From JANQQN01 sp964519665 (GTDB lineage Bacteria; Myxococcota; Kuafuiibacteriia; Kuafuiibacteriales; Kuafuiibacteriaceae), in assembly GCA_964519665.1 (NCBI GenBank), contig CAZFIV010000008.1:1-64000 (forward strand): a DNA stretch of 64,000 bases, written 5' to 3'. The translations under genes were made by a program, and so were the position numbers. The notes below the pieces were generated by a model that was given only the letters and a program-made list of their open reading frames with translations, was not told the DNA's origin and made no database searches. Below are positions 1 to 7,545 of this stretch, in pieces (positions within the stretch are counted from its first letter, which is position 1; each line of letters starts with the position of its first letter).

Positions 1-110
1 GCGTTTGAGTTCGCCACCGGCTGCGCCGACCCGAGAGGACGAAACAAACCGATGTGTGGTTACGAGAGGTAATGCCGTTGTTTCTAACCAGGCGCAGCCT
101 CGCTAACTCT
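1..110. other. Window edge, no gene seen
   Basis: I see no gene in this edge stretch. A 9-bp inverted repeat (GGCTGCGCC at 19-27 and GGCGCAGCC at 91-99) lies just downstream of the first minus-strand gene. It could be part of a 3' structure, but the 63-nt separation makes this weak. Confidence 0.3.
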
Positions 111-794
111 CTAGAGTCCAAAGAAGATCGCCATCTGGACCACCCAATAGAGCACCGGAAGGAATACGGCCGGCCCTAGCACCAACGCGAGCCCGACCGA
201 CTTCCAGGGCACCCGGCCCCGGCTGAGGTCCAAGATATGAGGTAAGCCGAGAATGGTCGTCACGACCGCGCCAGCGCTGGCGCCGGCAAGCCCCGTCAAC
301 AGCACCGGCGCCGGATGCAAGTCGAAGCCCAACAGCGCGATCGTGGTCAAGCTGGCCACCGCAGCGGTCGAGCCTCCCCAGATCGCACCGTCGCGACCGA
401 GCCGCATCAATAGCGATCCGACCGAACGGCGCTCTCGCTCCCGGGCGATCAGGCGATACCAGCTACGCCCGATCAACCCCCCCAGCGAGGCGGCCACGAG
501 CCACGCTGAGAGCCCGACCACCTTGACCTCGACCGGTGCTTCCAACAACGCGAACATCACCACCGGTGCCGTCGCCGACGCTCCGAAGAACGCCCCGAAC
601 ACCTTCCATCGGATGGGACTGTCGAGCCCCGGGACGGCGACGGAGGACGGAAAGGTGGGTACGAGCTCCTTGGGGTCGGCGGACATGATGCAGGGGCAAC
701 ACGCTCGCGCCTCCGATTGCTCCCTTACCTTGCGCCGGTGTTCTTGCCCCCCGTTTGCGCCCCTGGCGTGGTTGGGGGCCGGTGACCGACGCAT
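111..794 (-). CDS. Small polytopic membrane protein, unknown function
   Basis: I do not recognise this protein. About five hydrophobic segments fill its last two thirds, with short Arg-rich loops between them, so it is probably an inner-membrane protein of about 190-227 residues. The ATG at 794 overlaps the prfB stop codon (TGATG), with a purine-rich GAAGAAG just upstream, which suggests translational coupling to prfB. The first ~37 residues are Cys/Arg-rich and do not look like a mature protein, so a second ATG at 686 (MSADPKEL) is a realistic alternative start. There are no catalytic motifs. Confidence 0.6.
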   Translation of the reverse strand: MRRSPAPNHARGANGGQEHRRKVREQSEARACCPCIMSADPKELVPTFPSSVAVPGLDSPIRWKVFGAFFGASATAPVVMFALLEAPVEVKVVGLSAWLVAASLGGLIGRSWYRLIARERERRSVGSLLMRLGRDGAIWGGSTAAVASLTTIALLGFDLHPAPVLLTGLAGASAGAVVTTILGLPHILDLSRGRVPWKSVGLALVLGPAVFLPVLYWVVQMAIFFGL

Positions 795-1916
795 CACACT
801 TCTTCGCTGTCAGGCGCCGACGTACCCAGAAGGTATGACTCCATGAATGAGTCGAGGTCGCCGTCGAGAACGCCATCGATCTGCGAAGTCTCGGTACCCG
901 TTCGATGGTCTTTGACCATCCGATAGGGATGCAAAACGTACGACCGGATCTGATTACCCCACTCGATCTTGAGCTTGTCGCCGGCGAGCTTCGAGCGCTC
1001 TTCGTCGCGCTGCGCTTCGAAATACTCGAAGAGCCGGGCGCTCATGATCTTGCGCGCCGTCGCCCGGTTCTTGTGCTGGGACCGCTCGGACTGGCAGTTG
1101 ACGACGATACCGGTCGGGATATGGGTCAGTCGGATCGCCGACTCCGTCTTGTTGACGTGCTGGCCACCCGCCCCGCTCGCGCGGAGGGTGTCTTCGCGCA
1201 CGTCTTTTTCCCAATCGATGTCGATGTCGATGTCGTCGTCGAGCTCGGGAAACACGTGGACCGCCGCGAAAGCGGTCTGGCGCCTCGCGTTGGCGTCGAA
1301 CGGTGAGATCCGGACGAGCCGGTGCACGCCGTTTTCGGCCCGCAGCCAGCCGTAGGCGAATTCGCCGCGGCAGAAGAACGTCGCTCCCTTGAGTCCGGCT
1401 TCTTCTCCGGGTTGGGTGTCCGCCTCCTCGACCTCGAAGCCGGCCCGGTCACACCACCGCGTATACATGCGGAGGAGCATTTGGGCCCAGTCTTGGGCGT
1501 CGGTGCCGCCGGCTCCGGAGTGGACCTCGACGATCGCATTGGCACCGTCGTGAGGCCCCGACATCATCCGACGGAGCTCGAGTTTCGATAGGCCAGACTG
1601 AGCCTTCTCCAGCAGCTCGGTGAGTTCCGATTCAACCGACTCATCGTCGGCCTCGAGCCCGAGTTCGAGCAAGACCTCGGCTTCTTCGACTGCCCTTTCG
1701 TGCCCTTTGAATTCCTCGAGCAGCTTCTCGAGGCTAACGCGCTCTTTGTTGAGCTTTTGCGCTCTTTGTTGGTCGTCCCAAAAGCCGGGCTGTGCGCTCA
1801 GCGATTCGAGCTCGGAGATGCGTGCTTCACGGGCTGGGACGTCAAAGATAGCTCCGCAAAGAGTTGAGGCGTGCTCGTAAGTCGGCAACAACGTCTTTTT
1901 GCTCGGACAGCGCCAT
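794..1916 (-). CDS. prfB: Peptide chain release factor 2, with programmed +1 frameshift
   Basis: RF2 recognises UGA and UAA stop codons and triggers peptidyl-tRNA hydrolysis on the ribosome. The body carries the SPF stop-recognition tripeptide (in RISPFDANARR) and the GGQ catalytic motif (in GAGGQHVNKTES). The ATG at 1916 opens a 24-codon frame beginning MALSEQKDVV and ending in TAT CTT TGA at 1844-1842. A +1 shift on CTT TGA C continues as L-D-V-P-A-R into the main frame, giving a product of about 373 residues, close to the usual RF2 length of about 365. The uninterrupted ORF that starts at 1891 reads the leader in the wrong frame and is not the true N-terminus. The stop codon overlaps the start of the downstream membrane-protein gene. 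Confidence 0.97.
1841..1847 (-). promoter_or_regulatory. prfB programmed +1 frameshift site
   Basis: On the minus strand the sequence CTTTGAC follows codons TTG CGG AGC TAT. The in-frame TGA is codon 25 of the leader frame. The GGAG five bases upstream of CTT resembles the internal Shine-Dalgarno element that stimulates shifting in E. coli prfB. RF2 reading this UGA would terminate its own synthesis, giving the classic autoregulatory loop. This is a direct reading of the sequence plus known prfB biology. Confidence 0.93.
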
Positions 1917-2008
1917 GGGGCCGAACTAGCTATCAGATGTCAGCCGGCGCTCCAAGGGCTTTCTTGTTTTGACACCGAGCACAGGGCTGCGGGAAGGTAC
2001 GCGCCGCG

Positions 2009-2515
2009 ATGGATTACCGTCATGCGGTGTACGCCGGTAGCTTTGATCCCGTCACCCTCGGACACACCGCAATCATTGAACGGTCCGCGAAGCTCTTCGA
2101 TCGTGTCACCGTGGCAATCGGCCACAACCCCGCCAAGAAGCGCACGGGGCTGTTTTCCGTCGACGAGCGGGTCGCCCTGCTCCAACAGTCCGTCGAAGGG
2201 GCCGAACACGTATTGGTGCAGCCATTTCAGGGCTTGCTCATCGAATTTTGCCGACGGCTTCAAGCCGGAGTGATCATTCGAGGTCTCCGGGTATTGACCG
2301 ATTTCGAGTACGAGCTCCAGCTTGGGATGGCCAACCGTGACCTCGCGCCGGAGATCGAGACCGTATTCTTGTTTACCCGCGCCGAGCACGTCTACGTATC
2401 CAGTTCGCTCGTCAAGGAGATCGCCGCCAACGGAGGTGATACTTCTCTCTACGTCTCCCGACACGTCAAGGAAGCCCTAGAGCGCAAATGCGCCGCCCTC
2501 GAGACGAAAACCTAG
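2009..2515 (+). CDS. coaD: Pantetheine-phosphate adenylyltransferase
   Basis: CoaD transfers AMP from ATP to 4'-phosphopantetheine, the penultimate step of coenzyme A synthesis, in the cytoplasm. The 168-residue length is typical. The N-terminus shows the nucleotidyltransferase signature GSFDPVTLGH with the (T/H)xGH motif. The later SSSLVKEIA segment matches the ISSTxVRE-type ATP-binding motif. The start ATG has a good ribosome-binding site, GGGAAGG at 1991-1997. The gene is divergent from prfB with a 92-bp spacer containing a TTGACA at 1969-1974, but I see no convincing -10 box. Confidence 0.96.
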   Translation: MDYRHAVYAGSFDPVTLGHTAIIERSAKLFDRVTVAIGHNPAKKRTGLFSVDERVALLQQSVEGAEHVLVQPFQGLLIEFCRRLQAGVIIRGLRVLTDFEYELQLGMANRDLAPEIETVFLFTRAEHVYVSSSLVKEIAANGGDTSLYVSRHVKEALERKCAALETKT

Positions 2516-2903
2516 GGCCGGGAACGCCTGCGACAAGGAACTCGAAAAGATCGTGGCGGAGGCCCGACTTGCGGCCTGATCCGACTGTTGGCTAGAGCAC
2601 CTGATGACTGAAGGCCCCTGCGGTGGACCGGAGCGCCCAAAGTCGGCTTCTTGGTCACGCGTCGCTCGGAGCAAGTTTCCTACCCGCTTCGCCCCAAGTT
2701 ATCCCGATCGTCGCCTTCGGTCGCCTTCGGTCGCCTTCGTTCGCCTTCGGACCGAGGATGTCCCCCTCGCCCTCGCCCGCCCCCAGGTTGGAGTGGCGCC
2801 GATCCCTACGATCCGCGTCGGCCCCGGGAGCGTATTGTCGTATTGGTGAACGGTTGGTGACGGTTACGGATGTACAGGAAGAAGTGTGCTATTTTTCTGA
2901 CCC
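2516..2903. other. Intergenic stretch between coaD and selA
   Basis: I see no convincing gene in these 388 bases. The short open frames on both strands have no ribosome-binding sites and resemble nothing I know. I looked specifically for a selC-type tRNA-Sec because selA follows, and found none. The only notable structure is the 10-bp tandem repeat at 2711-2750. Confidence 0.5.
2711..2750. repeat. Tandem repeat, four copies of a 10-bp unit
   Basis: The unit TCGCCTTCGG occurs four times back to back, and the third copy ends in T instead of G. Each unit contains CCTTCGG, which in RNA can fold as a UUCG tetraloop closed by C-G. It lies outside any gene I can support. Confidence 0.9.
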
Positions 2904-4331
2904 GTGGATGGCCCAGACAGTGCCAGGGCACTGAGGCGCCTGCCCGCGGTCCACTCGCTCCTGCGGGACCCGGAGGTAGCCGCCTTAGTGCCGTCTTTCG
3001 GCCGCCGAGCGGTCACCGACGCCGTCCGCGAGACCCTTCATCAAGCCAGGGTCGATATCCAAAGGGGAGGGGTGGCGAGCGTGGGCTCGGCGGCGGTGCA
3101 GGCGCAGCTCCGTCGCCGAGAAACCCCCTCACTGCGCCGCGTCATTAACGCCACCGGCGTCATCCTTCATACCAATCTGGGTCGCGCCCCTCTCGCGAAC
3201 ACGGCCCGGCAAGCGATCCTCGACGCTGCAGGCTACTGCTCGGTCGAGCTCGACATGGCGACCGGCCAGCGCGGCAACCGGCACGAACACACGTCCGGCC
3301 TGTTTGCGGAACTGCTGGGCTGCGACGGGGCCCTGGTTTTCAACAACTGCGCGGGCGCCGTGTTCCTGATGCTCGCGGCGCTGTGCCGAGGGCGCGAGGT
3401 GATCGTCGCGCGCGGTCAGCTCGTCGAGATCGGAGGCGGCTTCCGCATTCCTGACGTCATGTCCGAGTCCGGGGCGTCGCTGGTCGAGGTCGGCACGACC
3501 AACAAAGTGTACGACCGCGACTACCGGGCCCGGTTGAACGACCGCACGGCGGCCATTCTCTCGGTTCATCGCTCGAACTTCGCCCTGGTGGGCTTCACGC
3601 ACGAGCCGACCTACGCGGAGCTAGCGACGGTCGCCGCCGAGGGCGGGGTGCCCCTGCTGGTCGACATCGGCTCCGGGCTACTGGCTGAAGAGAAGGACCT
3701 CGGTGCGGCGTGGCCTCAGCTCGCAAATGAGCCCCGCCCCGGCGATGCGCTCGCGCAGGGGGCCGACCTCGTTGCATTCAGCGCCGATAAACTGCTCGGA
3801 GGACCCCAGTCCGGCATCTTGGCCGGGCGAGCCGATCTCTTGGAAGCTTGCAAGAAGCATCCGCTGGCCCGCGCCCTGCGCGCCGACAAGCTCACGATCG
3901 CCGCGCTGGAGGCAACGCTGCGTCTTTATCGAGACGGACGAGCGGCCGAAATCCCGGGCCTGGCCATGATGCGCCGGTCGATCGACGACCTCGACGCCAC
4001 GGTACGCGCCCTCGCCGACGCCACTCGAGCCGCGATCCCCGACCTGCCGGTCGACGTGGCCCCCGGCGTTTCGGTTCCGGGGGGCGGCGCCCTGCCTCTG
4101 GCCGAGCTTCCGACGCGTTTGATGCTGGTCGGAGCGCCCGGTGCTCCCGCTCGCGCCCTCGCGGCCGCCCTGCGTACTCAAACCCCGCCGATCATGACCC
4201 GGGTCGTCGATGATCGGGTCGCCTTGGACGTTCGAACCCTAGGTGAGGCGGACATGAACGAGATCGTCCCACTTTTGCACGAGGCATTTAGGAATCTAAC
4301 GTTACCCTATCGAGAGGAGCCGTCGCCATGA
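2904..4331 (+). CDS. selA: L-seryl-tRNA(Sec) selenium transferase
   Basis: SelA is a PLP enzyme that converts Ser-tRNA(Sec) to Sec-tRNA(Sec) using selenophosphate. At 475 residues it is close to the family norm. An N-terminal helical region is followed by the fold-type I core. Lys296 in FSADKLLGGPQSG is the expected Schiff-base lysine. The GTG start at 2904 lacks a clear ribosome-binding site; nearby alternatives are no better. The stop overlaps the next start by four bases (ATGA), so it is cotranscribed with the HNH gene. Its presence implies selenocysteine incorporation, yet selB, selD and tRNA-Sec are not in the window. Confidence 0.95.
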   Translation: MDGPDSARALRRLPAVHSLLRDPEVAALVPSFGRRAVTDAVRETLHQARVDIQRGGVASVGSAAVQAQLRRRETPSLRRVINATGVILHTNLGRAPLANTARQAILDAAGYCSVELDMATGQRGNRHEHTSGLFAELLGCDGALVFNNCAGAVFLMLAALCRGREVIVARGQLVEIGGGFRIPDVMSESGASLVEVGTTNKVYDRDYRARLNDRTAAILSVHRSNFALVGFTHEPTYAELATVAAEGGVPLLVDIGSGLLAEEKDLGAAWPQLANEPRPGDALAQGADLVAFSADKLLGGPQSGILAGRADLLEACKKHPLARALRADKLTIAALEATLRLYRDGRAAEIPGLAMMRRSIDDLDATVRALADATRAAIPDLPVDVAPGVSVPGGGALPLAELPTRLMLVGAPGAPARALAAALRTQTPPIMTRVVDDRVALDVRTLGEADMNEIVPLLHEAFRNLTLPYREEPSP

Positions 4332-4942
4332 CCGTCTTAGACAGCAGCGTGTTGGTGCTGAATCGGTTCTACCAGCCGATCAACATCACCACCGTTCGCC
4401 GCGCCTTCGCGCTGCTCTACCAGGGTACCGCCAAGGCGATCGACCGTGAGTACAAGACATTCGACTTCGAGTCGTGGGCAGCGCTTTCCGCTGAGGTGCA
4501 TCATGACGGCGAGATCGTCAAAACGGTCTCCAGCGTCCTGCGCGTGCCTCGGGTGATCATGCTGCAGGTCTACGACCGGCTGCCCCGGATGCACGTCAGG
4601 TTCTCACGTCAAAATATCTATCTGCGCGACCAAAATACCTGTCAGTACTGCGCGAAGCGGTTCAGCCGGTCCGATCTCAACCTCGACCATGTGATCCCGC
4701 GGTCTCAGGGCGGCCGAACGACGTGGGACAACGTGGTGTGCAGCTGCATCCGGTGCAACCTGCACAAGGGGGGCCGAACGCCCGAAGAGGCCGGGATGCA
4801 GCTGCTGCGGGAGCCGACGCGTCCCAAGTGGTCACCGTTTGTTCGAAGCCGGGACGGTGGACGGTACACTTACGACGATTGGCGTCCTTTCCTGACGCTG
4901 ACCGACGCTTCTTACTGGAACGCCGAGCTGAAGGAAGATTAA
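4328..4942 (+). CDS. HNH endonuclease family protein
   Basis: This 204-residue protein has a classic HNH module in its second half. A CxxC (CQYC) begins the module, LDHVIPRSQGG gives the DH and the GG turn, and a second CxxCN (CIRCN) followed by HKGGR ends it. The N-terminal ~90 residues (LNRFYQPINITTVRRAF) are typical of the standalone HNH proteins common in many bacteria, whose substrate is unknown. It overlaps selA by four bases, suggesting translational coupling. There is no restriction or mobile context around it. Confidence 0.85.
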   Translation: MTVLDSSVLVLNRFYQPINITTVRRAFALLYQGTAKAIDREYKTFDFESWAALSAEVHHDGEIVKTVSSVLRVPRVIMLQVYDRLPRMHVRFSRQNIYLRDQNTCQYCAKRFSRSDLNLDHVIPRSQGGRTTWDNVVCSCIRCNLHKGGRTPEEAGMQLLREPTRPKWSPFVRSRDGGRYTYDDWRPFLTLTDASYWNAELKED

Positions 4943-4952
4943 AGTTCGCGGC

Positions 4953-5294
4953 ATGACCGGTGAGGACGACGACGAACCGACCGCCTTCCTCGATGAACTT
5001 CCGAGGCCTACGCCGGCGCCCGAGCCCGAAGCACCGGGGGCCTATCTACGCCGGCTTCGCGAGCAACGGGGGTTGTCGCTCACCGAGCTGTCCGATCGGA
5101 CCAAAATCACCAAGGCGATCCTCTCGGCCTTGGAGGACGAGCGGTACGAAGAGCTCCCCAACGCCCGCATCTACGTGTGGGGCTTCGTTCGGTGCTACGC
5201 CCGCGAACTCGAGCTCGACATGGACGAAATGGCCGCTGCCTACGTTCCGCGGTGGGAGAAATGGGTCGTCGACAACGACATTCCCATCGACTGA
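4953..5294 (+). CDS. RodZ-type helix-turn-helix protein, cytoplasmic form
   Basis: After an acidic, Pro-rich N-terminus, residues ~28-95 match the HTH_25/RodZ N-terminal domain: LREQRGLSLTELSDRTKIT, then LSALEDERYEELP and YVWGFVRCYARELELD. Full RodZ continues into a membrane segment and periplasmic domain. This 113-residue protein stops after the HTH, so it is a short soluble relative rather than RodZ itself. It begins 10 bases after the HNH gene. Whether it binds DNA or a protein partner cannot be read from the sequence. Confidence 0.75.
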   Translation: MTGEDDDEPTAFLDELPRPTPAPEPEAPGAYLRRLREQRGLSLTELSDRTKITKAILSALEDERYEELPNARIYVWGFVRCYARELELDMDEMAAAYVPRWEKWVVDNDIPID

Positions 5295-5350
5295 CTGACC
5301 CGCGAGCCCAGGCTTGACGCGGTGAGCGTTCTGAAGGAGGTCAAAGGGCC

Positions 5351-5617
5351 GTGGCACTCGTCGAAACGCCGGAAAAAGCGATGCGGCTCGCCCGGGCCAT
5401 CGCGGGCGATATCGCCCTGTACAACGAAGAGAAAATCATTCAGGGCATCCAGGACGACAATCTCTTCGAGGTGCTCGAAACCGAGATCGAAGAGGGACTC
5501 AACCTCTATAAGAGCCGGGTAACGCCGGAGCTCTTCGAGACCACGAATTTCTTCAATCTGGCCCTCGTCGACGTGATCCTGAAGGGTAAAGGTCACGTCA
5601 AGTCGTCCATCTGGTGA
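5351..5617 (+). CDS. Small conserved-looking protein of unknown function (88 aa)
   Basis: I do not recognise this protein. It is an acidic, helical-looking soluble protein (EEKIIQGIQDDNLFEVLETE) with no membrane segment or Cys motif. The coding call rests on an almost perfect ribosome-binding site (AAGGAGGTC at 5333-5341) about 10 bases before the GTG start, and on a 4-base overlap (GTGA) with the following pseudouridine synthase. The context suggests a role linked to RNA or ribosome metabolism, but this is inference. Confidence 0.75.
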   Translation: MALVETPEKAMRLARAIAGDIALYNEEKIIQGIQDDNLFEVLETEIEEGLNLYKSRVTPELFETTNFFNLALVDVILKGKGHVKSSIW

Positions 5618-6669
5618 CCTCGGTCGACGAGCCGTTCGACGAACTCGAAGACGAGGAGGCGCTCGCAGCCCCCGCGCCGCTCCCTCAGCGGCTGACCCTG
5701 GGCCCCGAAGACGACGGCGAACGTCTCGACCGCGCCTTGGCCCGGCATCTACCGGAGCTCTCACGTAGCGCCATCCAACGGCATATCCGGGACGGCCGGG
5801 TCACGCTCAGCGGTGATCCTCCGCCTCGCGGGGTCAAGACGACGGTCCGGGCGGGAGAAGTCTGGGCATTCGTACCGGCGCCGCCCGAAGCGCCCGACGT
5901 CGAGGCGGAGCCCATCCCTCTCGACATCCTGTACGAAGACGAAGACCTGGTCGCGATCAACAAGGAGGCCGGCATGGTCGTTCACCCATCGGCCGGTCAC
6001 CCGAACGGCACGCTCGTCAACGCGGTGCTCCACCACGTCCGGGAGCTGCCCAGAGACCATGACGATCCCAGACCGGGCATCGTACACCGACTGGACCGCG
6101 AGACTTCAGGTGTCATATTGGTGGCCAAGCACCCCGAAGCGCACCGAGCGCTCCAAGACATCTTTCGGGCCCGCCAGATCGAAAAGCGCTATTTGGCCGT
6201 GTTGAAAGGCGTCCCCGAGCCGTTGCACGGCACTTTCGAAACGCTCTACGGTCGACACCCACATCAGCGGAAGAAGTTCAGCTCCCGGGTCACCCAGGGC
6301 AAATCTGCAGTCACCCACTTCGTGGTGGTCGAGACCTATCCGGGCGTGTCGTTGGCCGAAGTCGTGATCGAAACGGGTCGCACCCATCAGATCCGCGTTC
6401 ATTTTTCGGATCACGGATACGCGCTGGTCGGGGACCAGACGTACGGCAGTCGGCGAACGCTTCGCGATCCCGAGGTCAAAGCCATCGCGTACGCCTTCGA
6501 ACGCACGGCGCTGCACGCTTGGCAAGTACGATTGCGACACCCGCTCCGCCCGCACAAGAAACTGCGCATCGAGGCGCCCATCCCTGAGGATTTGTGTTCT
6601 CTTCTCGAGAGCTTGCGAACGATCAGCCGAAGTCGCGGAAAAGACCCCGAGGTCAACTGGGGTCGCTGA
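5614..6669 (+). CDS. rluD: RluD-type 23S rRNA pseudouridine synthase
   Basis: This enzyme isomerises uridine to pseudouridine in RNA; family members modify 23S rRNA helix 69 or related sites. After an acidic leader of ~25 residues, an S4 RNA-binding domain spans ~28-100 (GERLDRALARHLPELSRSAIQRHIRDG). The catalytic domain follows, with the RluA-family motif HRLDRETSG carrying the catalytic Asp near residue 161 and the later GRTHQIRVHF motif. At 351 residues it is close to E. coli RluD (326). The GTG start overlaps the previous stop. RluD, RluC and RluA paralogues cannot be separated from sequence alone, so the symbol is family-level. Confidence 0.88.
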   Translation: MTSVDEPFDELEDEEALAAPAPLPQRLTLGPEDDGERLDRALARHLPELSRSAIQRHIRDGRVTLSGDPPPRGVKTTVRAGEVWAFVPAPPEAPDVEAEPIPLDILYEDEDLVAINKEAGMVVHPSAGHPNGTLVNAVLHHVRELPRDHDDPRPGIVHRLDRETSGVILVAKHPEAHRALQDIFRARQIEKRYLAVLKGVPEPLHGTFETLYGRHPHQRKKFSSRVTQGKSAVTHFVVVETYPGVSLAEVVIETGRTHQIRVHFSDHGYALVGDQTYGSRRTLRDPEVKAIAYAFERTALHAWQVRLRHPLRPHKKLRIEAPIPEDLCSLLESLRTISRSRGKDPEVNWGR

Positions 6670-6720
6670 GGGCCGACGGGCCCGCCACGCCAGCGACGTG
6701 ACCCCGCACTAAATTTAATC

Positions 6721-6770
6721 CTTCCGACTTCGGTTCCCGGACCTAGCGGACCCGGGTAGTCTGTCGGAAG
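6721..6770 (+). promoter_or_regulatory. Hairpin covering the pgeF ribosome-binding site
   Basis: CTTCCGAC (6721-6728) is exactly complementary to GTCGGAAG (6763-6770). An inner CCCGG/CCGGG pairing lies inside the loop. The right arm contains GGAAG, the only plausible Shine-Dalgarno sequence for the ATG at 6775. If the transcript includes the left arm, the site would be masked. An AT-rich tract at 6710-6720 just upstream could be a -10 region, in which case the left arm may be absent from the mRNA. Confidence 0.45.
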
Positions 6771-6774
6771 TCCG

Positions 6775-7545
6775 ATGCTTGAAACGAGCCCGCTTCTGAG
6801 TCGCGTGCCGGGGGTGCGTCATGGTTTCGCCACCCGGCGAGGGGGAGTATCCGAAGGCCCCTTCGCCAGCTGGAATTTCGGGCCCGATGATGCGCCCTCC
6901 GCTCTCGTCGAGAATCGGCGTCGCTTCAACGCCGCGCTGCAGCTCGACGCCGAGACAGCCGTAGTCCAGGTACGGCAAGTCCACGGGGCGCGGGTCGTGG
7001 ATGCGGGGATGGTGGACCCCGAAACCGAGGCCGACGCGATCATCACGACCGACCCCGGACGGCCGATCGGCGTCCGCACCGCCGATTGCGCTCCGCTCCT
7101 CATCGCGGGCGTCGACGAAGACGGCCGGCCCCACGTCGCGGCCGTCCACGCCGGCTGGCGGGGCGCGGTGGCCAACATTCCGGCGGCGGCGGTCGCGGCC
7201 CTCGAATCGCGCGGCGTCCGCGCAGACTTCCAGATGGCCGCCATCGGCCCCACGATCGGCATTGGAGCGTTCGAAGTCGGCGACGAAGTGGTGGCGGCGG
7301 CCCGCCATGTGTTGTTGGGCGAGGCGCCGAATACGAAGGTCAACGCCCGCGGCCGACACCATCTTGACCTCGTCGACCTCGTGCGCCGCCTGCTCGTCCG
7401 AGCGGGTGTCCCATCCGACAACATCGACGTCGTGGGCGGCTGCACCTTTGAAGACGACGGTCGGTACTTTTCCCACCGACGAGACAAGGGGCGTACGGGC
7501 CGGCATCTTTCGGCGATCGTCATCAGCAAGGATTCGCGGCCTTGA
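6775..7545 (+). CDS. pgeF: Peptidoglycan editing factor / YfiH-LACC1 family
   Basis: Members of this family (DUF152, once called polyphenol oxidase) act on purine nucleosides and in E. coli prevent misincorporation of L-Ser into peptidoglycan. The protein has the family length (256 residues) and its key segments: an early HGFATRRGGVS, then VRQVHGARV, TADCAPLL with the conserved Cys, and VHAGWRGAVANI with the metal-binding His. The ATG at 6775 has GGAAG four bases upstream, inside a hairpin. Its stop overlaps the TTG start of the following large gene (TTGA). Confidence 0.93.
   Translation: MLETSPLLSRVPGVRHGFATRRGGVSEGPFASWNFGPDDAPSALVENRRRFNAALQLDAETAVVQVRQVHGARVVDAGMVDPETEADAIITTDPGRPIGVRTADCAPLLIAGVDEDGRPHVAAVHAGWRGAVANIPAAAVAALESRGVRADFQMAAIGPTIGIGAFEVGDEVVAAARHVLLGEAPNTKVNARGRHHLDLVDLVRRLLVRAGVPSDNIDVVGGCTFEDDGRYFSHRRDKGRTGRHLSAIVISKDSRP

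Noticed and set aside
253..846. Plus-strand open frame opposite the first membrane protein gene
   Set aside because: It lies antisense to a better gene with clear membrane helices, has no ribosome-binding site, and its composition is that of a shadow frame.
2516..2903. Search for tRNA-Sec near selA
   Set aside because: I found no long-acceptor tRNA fold with a UCA anticodon in the gap.
2604..2934. Three overlapping plus-strand frames between coaD and selA
   Set aside because: They are built on the 10-bp repeat and high GC, have no ribosome-binding sites, and overlap one another in all frames.
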